Part shown: one piece after another, positions 50,042-61,200 of the stretch
Layout: every line of letters starts with the position of its first letter
Numbering within the stretch: the first letter of the stretch is position 1
Assembly: GCA_013400155.1 (NCBI GenBank)
Contig: VXBM01000144.1
Location: forward strand, 1,045,143-1,109,142
DNA: 64,000 nt
Direction: 5' to 3'
Source of the DNA: Helopsaltes ochotensis
Taxonomy: Eukaryota; Chordata; Aves; Passeriformes; Locustellidae
Translations under genes and position numbers: made by a program
The notes under the pieces: model-generated
Database searches by the model: none
What the model was told of the DNA's origin: nothing
What the model saw: only the letters and a program-made list of their open reading frames with translations

Positions 50042-51339
50042 GCTGAGTGTAGCTGCTGAATTAGATACACATAGACTTGAAAAAAAACCTGTCCACTGTT
50101 GGCTGTCAGTCCATAAACAGACAAGAGCTCTCACAGTGGATACTGCAGGGATGTTTTCAAAGCTGCAGCCTCCTGAATTTATCAGTATATTTCCCTATGC
50201 AAGGTTTGGTATCTAAAATGTGTCGCTATTTAAAAACAAATGTTTGACTTTATTGGACTATTAGAGCTTGACCTCTAAATTGTCTACAGGCAGTGATCTC
50301 TTGCTAAATAAATAAGTGGGAGTGTTGATTAGACATTTTATGAGGTGTTCTTTGTGGCTGTCCTGCTATTAAAAAAAGCATTATTTTCTATGTGTACCTT
50401 TCTTTAGGCTATTGAAACACCTATAAAATGATTATGAACTCTTGTCACATAATTAACATGAAGTTATTGAGTTATTTTCAAAAGGAATTTCACCAGATTA
50501 TCACCTACTAAGAGCTCTTTGTGCTGTACTGAGTGAAGTAAAGCCTTTATGTTTTACTGAGAGTCCATGTACAAAAATGTTGCTGGCCAGCTGGGGTTAC
50601 TTCTGAACACATGGAGCTTTTCCTCCAGTAATCCCATAGCCAAAAGAATAAATAAGTGCAAGCTGGGGAGGGGTACTGGTTGGGCGTAAGAAGGAGTACA
50701 GAACACAGGAAAACTTCTGGTAAAACATTTCCAGGCATTTAGGTCACAAAGGACCCACTGGTGTCAAATTTGCCCTCTGAATGATGTGAGCCATAAGTTT
50801 TCCCTTTGTCTTAGTGACTGATGCACATGTGGCACAGCTACTTTTGCACTGTGATCAAGTCATGACTTTTGCTTTGAGTTCTCAGAGGGTTCTATCAAAG
50901 GTGTGTTTCCCACATCTTTCAACATTCTTGTGACTCCTCTTTGAAGTGTTTTCAGTCTGGTGTCCCTCTGAAGCTGCAGCCTCCAAGCTGGTCTGGTGTT
51001 CCTGGTTCATCAGCAGCAGTGTCAGATGTTATATAAGTTTTTGTTGTAGTGCTGGTCTTCCCAAATATAAAAGTTGAATTAAGGTTACTTCTGTAGTGGC
51101 ATCCATTGATCTGATTATTCATCTCTGCTTCCAAGACTTACTCTTTTTTTTTTTTTAGAACAAGTTTACTCTGCAGACTTTGGTGTAATTGAGAGAATCA
51201 AGATTAATGACCCTGCAGTTCAAGTGCTTCTCCTACTTGTGGAAGCTGCTCAGTAGCCACAACCCTCCATCACAGCTGCCCTCGTAGACACTCTTACCCT
51301 GTAGAATTGGTCTCCAGTCCTTATTTCCAGATGTGTTCT

Positions 51340-51660
51340 GGCACTTGACTGCATCTGCTGGGCTTCATTGTTCCTCACGTCCCCACGTGTCATCTGAGAA
51401 CTTTTATCAGATACTTTTGACTTCCTCCTGACAGAAATGTTGGCTGCAAGGCTGTTGGTGAATCAGTCCCCACATGAGTCTATTGAAAGCACTGCTGCTC
51501 AATTTAATCTTTTAAAGTCTGTTGCATAGGCACCGTATCAATTTTATGTTTTATTAATCAAAATGTGAGCTATAAAGTCAAATGCCTCACTGAAATTTAA
51601 GAATACTGGATCAAAAATTTAGTTTGGTAGAAATATAAAATGAATTTAAAGTGACTCATT
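51340..51660 (-). mobile_element. CR1-type LINE fragment with a recognisable reverse-transcriptase segment
   Basis: Minus-strand translation near 51598-51550 gives NFSEAFDFIAHILINK. This aligns with the D-F-S-K-A-F-D...H-x-I-L-I-x-K block of the CR1/L3 non-LTR reverse transcriptase. The rest is diverged with frame breaks, so it is an inactive fossil. Outer limits are approximate. Confidence 0.7.
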
Positions 51661-54600
51661 GTCTGTAAAAATTCAATCCTGGGCATTAATTATTCCATCC
51701 TCTTTTTGTTCCATCATCAATCAAATCCTTTCTCTGCTAATCCAGTGTATCATCATCATCAATATCAAAATCTCTATTTGACAGTTCCCACTTACCCTGT
51801 TTAAATGTCACAATGTTATAGAACAAAGGTAAATGCTGTTCTTTGTTTGCTTTGTCTCCTAGTACTAGCAATAAGGAGACAATCAACAATTGAGGGAAGA
51901 AACCCAACAAACCCTTATTTCAAACCAGTTAGGAATGCTTCACTCTCCCTCTGGCTGTAGGACTCTTCCTTCTGCGATAGCTTTGGCTTCCTCTATTTGC
52001 AGCATGGGCCTTGGTGCCCTAGGTGGGTGACAGGAATGGTATCTTGATATTAATCTCCTTTTTGTCCTCTAAAAGGCCCCAAGTCAGCCGCTGCAATTAA
52101 TGAAACCCTTGGAATGCTCGAAGGAAAGCACATCCAATGCTTATCTGAAATTACACTCCAGCTCTCCGACATGCTGCAGAGCACTCATCCCTGCTGGATG
52201 GGCTGCCTGGGCAGTGTCTGCTCTGCTGAAAACCCAACAGCTCGTTGGAAAAAATCACTGGTGAATTAAAAGTCATAGATAACGGGAGCAGGACTGAGAT
52301 AATAGTGTGTGGAATATTCAAGGTTTATCAGATATTTCAATATGGCAAATATTTTCAGCTTAATGCAGATAATTAAAATCACCCAAAGAAATAATCTTAC
52401 AGGAGCATGTTCCTGGAATGCAGTGCGTTTTCAACAATATTAACTTTAGGCTACAGTAATGTAGCATATTGTTGCAGAGCCTGTGTAGGACAGATTTCTG
52501 CAGCTATTATTACAACTGTCCAATCAAAGAAATCTCTCTGTATAATTTCTACAATTATTTAACTGCTAATTTGATTCTCAAATTGTCTTCCTAGGCAATT
52601 ATTGCTGAAATCAATGCCATCTACTCCTGCACACAGAGCAAAATTCTTAACATTGTAGCCAGCCTAAATTCACTGAATCGAGGTTGAATTGCTTGAAGTA
52701 CTTGGGTATTTCCCTAACTAATTAGGTCTAATCAGGGGTATCTTGACTGTGAGATCTGGGCTGGTCAGAGAAGGGATATCCTGGGGACATTAGTGGGTGG
52801 GGGACTGAGTCTCTGAGCAGTCAGCTGGGTCTGAAGTATGGGCTGTTTCTCCATAAGTTTTTAGGGATCCAGCTGGGAGAGGTTTTCAGAGGTTTTCAGG
52901 CTTTTTCTTGTTTGTTCTGCAATAACGATGAAGGAAAAAGGTGAAACTGGTATGGAGAGCATCAAGTATAGAAGATGACACTGATGCTTTCCTAAATAGC
53001 AGGCTTAAACAGACCGAAGCTGCCAATTTAATTTTGCCCAGCAAGTTGTACTGCTCATCTCTTGAGCCCTTCAGTGACTGGGACAATGTAAATACATAGA
53101 ATGAAGATTTATCTGGAAAATAAATTACTGCAGTATGGTATTTGAGTTATCTGTGCCTTCTCAAAATTGGCTTTCCCCCTTCAATAAATGGCAGGTCTTT
53201 TCAGGAGATATAATTGTTAGCCAGACAACAGTGTGAAGTTACCTGCATTAGTTAAACTGGTGTAGTGCTGAGACATCTCTGCCTCTGCTCTGTGTGAGTG
53301 TGACATTTTCAGGAATGCCATGAACTTTATTCCAGTTCAGAGTGGTGCACAGTTGTTTTTTTGATGTTGTTGATTTCTCTTTCCAGAAAGAAATACAGTG
53401 ATATGCTTATAAGTCTTCTCACTCTTTTTTTTTCTCTTTTTGTTGTTGTTTTTAGATTCAAATACATTTTTATTGAGAGTAAAGACAAGTAGAGTGATTC
53501 ATCCTCTCTCTTGTTTTCCTTTGCTTTTGTAGAAATCTAGTTTGGGAGTAATTAACTTTAAAAGGGCCTAGATCTTGCCTCACATCATCTACCAGTAAAC
53601 TACCAGCTAAAGAGTAAGTCGATTTGGGTGTGTGAAAGCTGCTGTAAGCAGCAAATCCCCCCCTTTTCAGTATCTCTGTGTATATCTGGGTGTTTCAGCA
53701 GACATTGACAGCAATAACATGGTTTTTGCCTCTTAAGCACTCAGTGTGTGCCTCTGCAAACAAAGATTTATTATTAGTTACAGAGCACCTTCCTCTTTTT
53801 ATAGACTTTCAAATATCAGAATAATGCCATTGTTTCTCTTCAATACTATTTAAACATGTGAAAAGTCATACAAAAAGGATAGCAATTACATAATGAAAAG
53901 TTATGTCTTTTATTTCTCTATTTCTGTATAAAGTAAGACTTAGCCCCATCTGAGTAACACTTAGAATTCTTTTGCTATATCAGTACTTTTCCCAGAGGTA
54001 ATATTGGCATTTGTGCTTGTAAATAACTGAAGGACTGAAGGCTTACTATTTTAGCTGATGCCACAGTCTCCTTAGGGAAATGACTTTTTATGACTATTAA
54101 CACTGCACCTTTAATAATTTTCATGTCTAAAAGGGGAACATAATCTCAATTTGGATCAGAGAAAGGCTTTCTATTTAATACAAGTGGATTCTTATGACTG
54201 AGGTGGCAATATGATTTGGGAAACTTAGAATAAATGGAGTTTTATGCAAGAATTCATTTTTTATTCCTAAAATGTATACTGACAGTGTTGATAGTGTGGC
54301 ATTTAGATGAGGTTTCTGGGGCATATTTTTGTCAGTGGGTGCAATAGGGATTATTTTTAAATACTTGCCAACCTGTATCCCATTGTGTGCTAAAAATTGT
54401 TCTTAGGAGTATTTTTAGGCTCACTGGGTAAGCTGTGTTTGCCAGAGAAAACACGTATTCAAGAGGAGAGACATAGTGGAGTCACTTAAGGAAATGTCTC
54501 CTGTGGGTGCCCCAGCACTTGCAAGGAGTTTGTGTTCCTGCTTTCGTATTCTCTCAGCTGGGGAACTAGGGATTCTTCTTCATCTCCTCGAAGAAACAGA

Positions 54601-54868
54601 AGGGTCACATCCCACAGTCCACACCGAGCCTGTCCCCACCAGGCAGTGGCTGTGGTGCCGGGATCTTTTGGCTCATCTTGAGTTTTTCCGCTCTTCTGTG
54701 GGGTTTCCATGTCAGGAATTGTGCTGCGTGTGCTGTGCTCTTAGTTTTCTGGGGTTCTGGATAGCAGGTGCTTCTAGTGTGGACTCCAAGCTCCAAGCTC
54801 ACTGTTCCTCAAGTACATCATGGGCATGTGTCTGTCTTGGGTTGCAATACAGAATACATATTCCCATC

Positions 54869-55490
54869 TGTTGAAACTGGTTGGGGAGGTGTTTTTTTTA
54901 ATCTCATCTATGACCCATTCCTCATAACTCTGGGGGGAGAAGGCAGGTGTCTTCTGTTAATGGGCCAGCTGTTAAAACCAGGTGGGGCAGTGTTCTTTAT
55001 CTCTTCTATGATCCATCCTCCCTCCCAGGAGATATCTTCTTGTGAGATGCTCCACCCAGTGGGAGGAGCCACTCATTCCTACCTGGATAAAACTTGAGAT
55101 TCATAACACCAGGACAGCCTGTTTTCCACTGGATTCCCAGAGGAAGGCCAGACCCATCTTGCTACTGCTGGATCCTTCTACAAGATCATCTCTACTCCAA
55201 GAGAATCACAGCTGTCACTCCAGGAGGATTTAATTGCACTGCTGCCAACATCCTGACCAACAGGGTGTCAGGCTGTGTTCTGACTCTGTCAGTGTTCTTT
55301 TTTGGTTTTGGGTTTGTTTTCTTTTGGTTTTTTTTTATTACTACATTTTTAGTATTCCTAGTATAGAACTGTTGTTCATATTCCCATATCTTTGCCTGAA
55401 AGCCTCTTAATTTCAAAATTATAATAATTCAGAGGGAGGGGGTTTACCTTCTCCATTCCAAGGGAAGCTCTGGCTTTTCCTTGCCAGACA
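54869..55490 (+). mobile_element. Probable solo LTR, songbird ERVL-like
   Basis: The segment begins TG and ends CA, with a stretch resembling passerine LTR text I recall: CCTGGATAAAACTTGAGATT, then a T-rich middle, then a GAGGGAGGGGGTTTACCTT end portion. An approximately 100-bp unit near the 5' end occurs twice in imperfect tandem (TGTTGAAAC at 54869 and TGTTAAAAC at 54970). No retroviral genes or clean target duplication were seen. The family assignment is from memory. Confidence 0.6.
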
Positions 55491-57417
55491 CCTGTCTTTC
55501 CAGACTAAGATGGTGTCAAACACTTCTGGTCCTTCCTGGGGTGTGCAAGTGTCTGAAAGGCTTTAAACTCTGCCTGGGCCTGGCTGCACGGCTCCTGCTG
55601 GCAGAGCTGTTCAGAGATGACATTATGCACACTTATTCATACCATCAGCTCCAGAGAATTAATGTACCCTAACGAGCGTCTGTGCTCGCCACGCCGACAG
55701 CAGTATTTACATTCAATGAACTCGGGCTCTTACAATCCACGCTATTGCGCATTTTGCTTCCAAAATGTCATGAATTGCAGCAGCATCACCAATGCAAAGT
55801 CAGTAATACACTCACAGATCTTGCTGTATTAAACCCCGTTTCTTTACGTGTTTCTTGGGAAACAGTGGTTGTGGGGTAGTTTGTCTCTCTAAATCCAGAG
55901 GAGAGAGAGGGCCCCAATCCATTTTACTGTGACGTATTTCCTTACCTGTGGTGGCTGTTGCTGAGTTAATCTCAGACTAAAACATCAAACTTTCAGCTTC
56001 ACTTTTTAGTGTTAACTTGGGTTGACTCAGATCAGACAATCTGTGTGGTCCCAGTGCTCCCTGCTCCAAGTTTACGGTGTTTGCCATCCCAGTGTGACAG
56101 CACTCTTTTTGGGAGGATTTGCAGCAAAGAGGCAATATAGATCTAAATGCATTTCTCCTCGGGAGTGAATGTATCACTCCTCAGTGCCACCTGCCAGCCC
56201 TGATGCTCTCTGAAGGCAGCAGGCCACCAACCTGCCACCAGCATGGTGATATCAAACACCTCCACAACACCCCGGGAGGCTGCTCCTTTCCTGGCATCAC
56301 AGGTCTCCATTTTGTCTTTGTGTTTGTTCTTTGACTCAGGCAGAAACGCGTTGTGCATTCCTAAATTGATGGTTTTATTTAATTGTTTTTAATGGGCGTT
56401 TCTTTCGGGCCAGCTGATTCATACACTTTCCCGAGCATTTAATTTGGTTTCTACATTAATTCCATATCAGGGAGTAATTAGAATAGACAAAGAAAGAATA
56501 AGTAGGACTGAAGTTATGAAACAAAACTGCCATGTGAATTTATTGCCTGTGGTTCTTTGAGACCCAGTCATCTGCTACAACTTCTTTTAATAGCTCCTTC
56601 TGACTTTAATGTGATCAAAACAAATGTAGCATTTTGTTCTTGAGTTACATTTGGATTCTGCTGCTTAGTGGTTGGCACAGAACCCACGGAAAGGGTGGGA
56701 GCACTGACCCTGAAGCTTGGAATACCCAAAGCAGGGGGGATGCAGTGCGGAGCCTGCCTGGAGCCCTGGGGTACACGGTGCTCTTTCCTCAGGCAGCTCC
56801 CTGCCTGATGGTGCTGGCAGAAGTCTTTTGCAAAAACGATTCCGACTTCTTTGTGATTTTGCAAATGCATTGATTTTTGATATAATTTGATAGTGCAAGA
56901 AACATGAGGTACCTTTTGAAATATTTTGGTTGCTTTCCTAGGGAAACAAAATTAAGCCATGGATTTTACCTTTCTTTTCCCAGTCCATCTGAAAAATTGA
57001 TAAAGCACAACCTTTCTCAGTAACTTTTTAATCCTTTGGCCAGTTTCCATCAAGTTTGTCAGAGATAGAGTTGTCTGCTGTCTCAGGTTCTTCCTGCTTT
57101 CATAAAATTCTGTGTCTGCAGAGATGGAGGGGAGCTGATAACAGATGCTGGGCTGTTATCTGCCATTCCCTGAAGCTCCCAATCAGCACAAGTGTGTGAT
57201 GGAGCAGCTGTCTCAGGTGGCACACAGGGAGCCTGGACATCGAGAAAGGGCTGGGAGCTCTGGCATACAGTGGGGAGAGAGAGGCAGGAAGAAGAGAAGG
57301 GTGTGGGTGAGCTGGGTTCCTCTGCTAGGTGTGACTTCCTCATCAATTCCTGTTTTATTGTGGCAGTGTGGTACTGCCCTGTGCCCTGACCCTCGGAAGC
57401 AGACTTGAATTTGGCCA

Positions 57418-57904
57418 TGATGCTGGGTGGGGAGGTGTAGGAGAAGGGAATACAGGTGATCTTGCCCCTGGTAAGAGCTGTGTTAATTACCCAATTCAGT
57501 CTGGCCCCTGATGAGTCACAGCTGTATCCAATAAAGATAAGTGTGATAAAAGGGAGTGGGTTTGCTGGTGAGGGGAGGAGGACCATGAAGAAGAAGGCTC
57601 CTGGAGAGAATCGCTGCTGTGAGGTCAGTCTGGGGCTGCAGTTACAGCCTAGCTGGGTAAAAGCCTGCAGTCAGAGGCTGCAAACTGATCCCTGCAGTCA
57701 GAGTTCAACAGGGAATAACCAGCAGTGAGAGGCTGCAAGGGAAACCTGCAGCAGGAGCTTGCTGCAGGCAGAGTCAGTGAATGGTTGGAGTCAGGATGGC
57801 TGAGCTGGAAAGAGGAATAAACCAGGACCCTTTTCGTGTTATGATAAACAAGGAGTTTGTGTCTGGGCTCCTCTCTACCTTCTAACAAGAGGGCTGCTGC
57901 AACA
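57418..57904 (+). mobile_element. Probable LTR of a second endogenous retrovirus family
   Basis: The order of elements fits an LTR: CCAATAAAG and a TATA-like GTGATAAAAGG near 57527-57550, a Gln/Cys-rich-looking GC region with repeated CTGCAGTCAGAG units, AATAAA at 57816-57821, then a TCTGGGCTCCTC end region and a terminal CAACA. No internal genes were found. Boundaries are approximate and it could be another repeat type. Confidence 0.45.
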
Positions 57905-58198
57905 GGGAGGCAGGAGCCACTTCTGGGTGTAGGTACAGAGAGAGGTGACAAGCATCTCTGAGGAATCAACCACCGTAAGTGCAGCTGGAAAGATATTACT
58001 AGCACGGTTGTTGTTTCATTCCTCCAACACACAGTACCAAGAAATACAAATTATCTCTTAAAAGGTCTGACCTATTTCTCCAGGCTTTTCTCATTTGAAA
58101 CAAAACTCCTGTCAGCACTTGGTCTTGTTTACACAAGCACATGCACATGTGCAGTCATCCTCTTTTATTTCATGAGCATTATCCTGCTGAGTGCTCCC

Positions 58199-58232
58199 TT
58201 GCAGCTCTTATCATTTGCAGCTCTTATCCCTT
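58199..58232. repeat. Short tandem duplication, TTGCAGCTCTTATC unit
   Basis: Two near-identical copies of a 15-16-base unit occur in direct repeat, with small differences at the junction. Confidence 0.7.
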
Positions 58233-61200
58233 GCATTTATCATTGCTGCAGTTATTTAAACTTTTCAGCCGTTTTCCACAGTGCAATTGTCAAAGAAACC
58301 CCAAAAACCAAACAACCACCCCAAACTCCCTCAGCGCACTTTTCAAAGATACAATATTGTATTTTGTCTTCCAAGATATCTTGCATTTAAGTTATCAAGT
58401 GGCAAACACTCAACTACTTTCTCAAAACAAGCTTTTTTTTTCTTTTTTTTCCCTCCTCTGAGAGATTATTCAAAAATTGTTAACTAACTGGTATCAAATT
58501 TTTGGGTAATCCCATGAAGAGGTGATGCAAATCACTGGTGCTCAGCCATTTCTTCAGAGAGAGAGAGAGAAAAAAAAGGAGGACACGCAGCAGTGGGGAG
58601 TTTTCAGATCAGTGATTTACATTATCACAAAGTGTGATTTAAGCTTTTATGGTAAAACAAGATGAAATTAACATAAACTTTGGTGCAAAAATAGCAATAT
58701 GTTCCAGTTGGAGCTTTCAGAAAATGATTAGAAGTAAATAGCAAATTGGGCTCTTGGAAGCTTCTCTCCCTGCTCATCCCAGTTGCTGCCTCCTGGAATG
58801 AAACTAAAACCTGCTCATCCATCCTTGGCTCAGAGCTTGTGAAGGTGCTCCCATGGTTACAGGAGTGAAAAGGGAGGATCCCAGTAGGAAGTCATCCCTA
58901 TTTTGAGTTTGCTGAACTCTGCCTGTAATTCTCTGGATGTGAAACCCAATGCAGCAACCTGGGTGGCTCCTCTCCATAAACACCTCTGGTATTCGGTGTT
59001 TCAGCCATTGGAGCGCTACTCCTCGTTAGTGGGTGTAATATTACGACTCAGATTTGCATCGAGGCTTTCGTGAGCCACAAGCTGAAGTTTTACAATACCC
59101 TATTTCTTGTCATTTTTGCCCTTTTTTCAAACGAAAAAACCCCAACATTCTGAGTGCCCAGGGGTTTCTAAAGGCTCAGTTTTAAGCGCCGTGGGTAGTT
59201 CAGGCAGCAGGGCTCTGCAATTTTCAGTGAGTCAGTGGTACCAGAGTGCTGCTGCCGAGACTTCGGGAGGCGTTTAGGTGCCTGCAGTTGCAGATGGGAG
59301 CCTGCAAGATCACTGGAGGAATTCAGGCACAGGAATTGCACTGCCTCTTCAAGGGGCTGGTGGCTTCTCAAGTGAGTAGGTGTTAGCTGGCAGCTCCTGC
59401 AAGTCTTACGAGGCACTTACATGCCTCATTTGTAAATCTGCCCCTGGGGCACTTGTGATGAATTGTTCCAAGCTCTGTGTTAGTTTGGTGTTTGTTTTGT
59501 CATCCGTGCAGGCACTGTTTGTTTGCAAGGTTACGTATGGCGGGTCATTCTTTGAGGAGCTTTCACTCAGCTCAAAGTCTCTTTACTTGTCTTTGGTGTC
59601 AGATACAAAGCACCAGCCCTTCGTGTTGCTAATACTTAAAGAATTAGAAACTAACCAGCGTTAGTTTTGCAGTAGTTAAGCAGAGCTGATGCAAAATGCT
59701 TGGGCTATTCAGTGCTGCCTGTGAGCAAAGACTGCTGCTTACTCTGATTTATGGCTCTCAACAGGTACAAATGCCCTTTTAAAAGTGAAAGAATCTTTGC
59801 CCTGTGCATGCGTTCATACGTGTTTCGTGCTCTTTTATATGGCAAGGAATGTTTTGGTAGCTGTGCTAGACTAGAATATTAAGTAAATGTATTTGTATGT
59901 GAATGTATGGCTTGTATGCAAATGTATGTGCTTTTCTGAATCCCTACTTTCCCCCCCCATGTTTCTGTAAGGCCAGCATCCGTTTAGCTGAAGGTGGTAT
60001 CTTTCGAGTTGCTGTTTTCATGAATATTTGATCTGATTTAGGGTGCCCAGCTCTGTGATTTATGGTAATGAATTAACAATCGCTGCAATTTCAGAGTTTA
60101 TGAAAGAAATGGAAACTAGCTCTCTCCCTATATTTATTTCCTCCAATTTGTATTCACTCCTGATTTGCATTTGACTCGAGAGCCACCCACACTGCTTCAC
60201 ACAGGTTGGTGTAGCTGGGGAGGCTCTGCAGCAGAGCAGTCTCCTCCTCACTCAGGGTGTGGGTGCACGTCTGCCTTCCTCTGCAGTGAGGGGCAGGGCT
60301 GCCTGCCCAGCTCGGCCAGGGGATGCCACAAGGCTTTCACCACTGCCAGACACTGAGCTGGGATATTAAATTAAACAGTCTGCAGGATTTCTTCATGTTT
60401 TTGGGATATTTAAGCTCACACTGCTTCTTTGCCTTTGCAGACTTTGTCTTCCTGCCAAACTCCCCTTTAGCTCTTCCACACACGACTGCATCAAGCACCT
60501 TCCCAGGGAGACTGGGCAGAAGGCTGGAAATAATCACACCAGAGAGCCCTTTCACAAAATTGTCACAAAAACTGGGAAGAACTGAGAAAGCCTTCCAGCC
60601 TCTGTTCCCTGCAGCACACATTGCACACACAAACAGACCCAGAGCTGGTGGAATAAGCAGCAGCACTGCGGGTGCTGCAGTGTTTCACACCAAAGCTGCC
60701 ACGCACGCTCTTCACGCGTGCTTTGACCTGTGCATGGCCACAGAAGGGATGTGGTGGTTCCCTGTCACCGCCCTCCCTGGTGCTCAGCAGTGGAATTAAT
60801 GTGACAGGAACAGGGGAACAGTGACATGTTTGTTACAGGAGATGGATGAACACTACTGGTTATCCTGCCTGCCCAGCGCTCTGGATGTCTCCATTGCTGC
60901 CATCCGTGGCCTTTGCTTCATGAGGGAGGAGCATATTAAAATTCTTTAGCCTGAAAAAGATGAATGAAGGGAGTTTTTTGCAGTCCTGAATTGCCGTTCA
61001 TGGAAGTGATCAAGGTAGTGAATAGAGACTCACTCCTGGCTCTTTTCATTTATTTGTATTTTTTGCTACATCTCTCTCTAAACCTGGGCTGCTTACCACT
61101 AACTGCTGTACAAACACCAGGCTCAAAGGTCACCTTCCCCCAGCAGCTCATAATGCTTCTGTGTCCTGTTCAGCCCACTGCTGATGGACAAAGACTTTTG

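Noticed and set aside
57083..57586. 167-codon minus-strand open frame
   Set aside because: It runs into the LTR-like element, is Ser/Pro-rich without a known domain, and has a competing open frame on the other strand.
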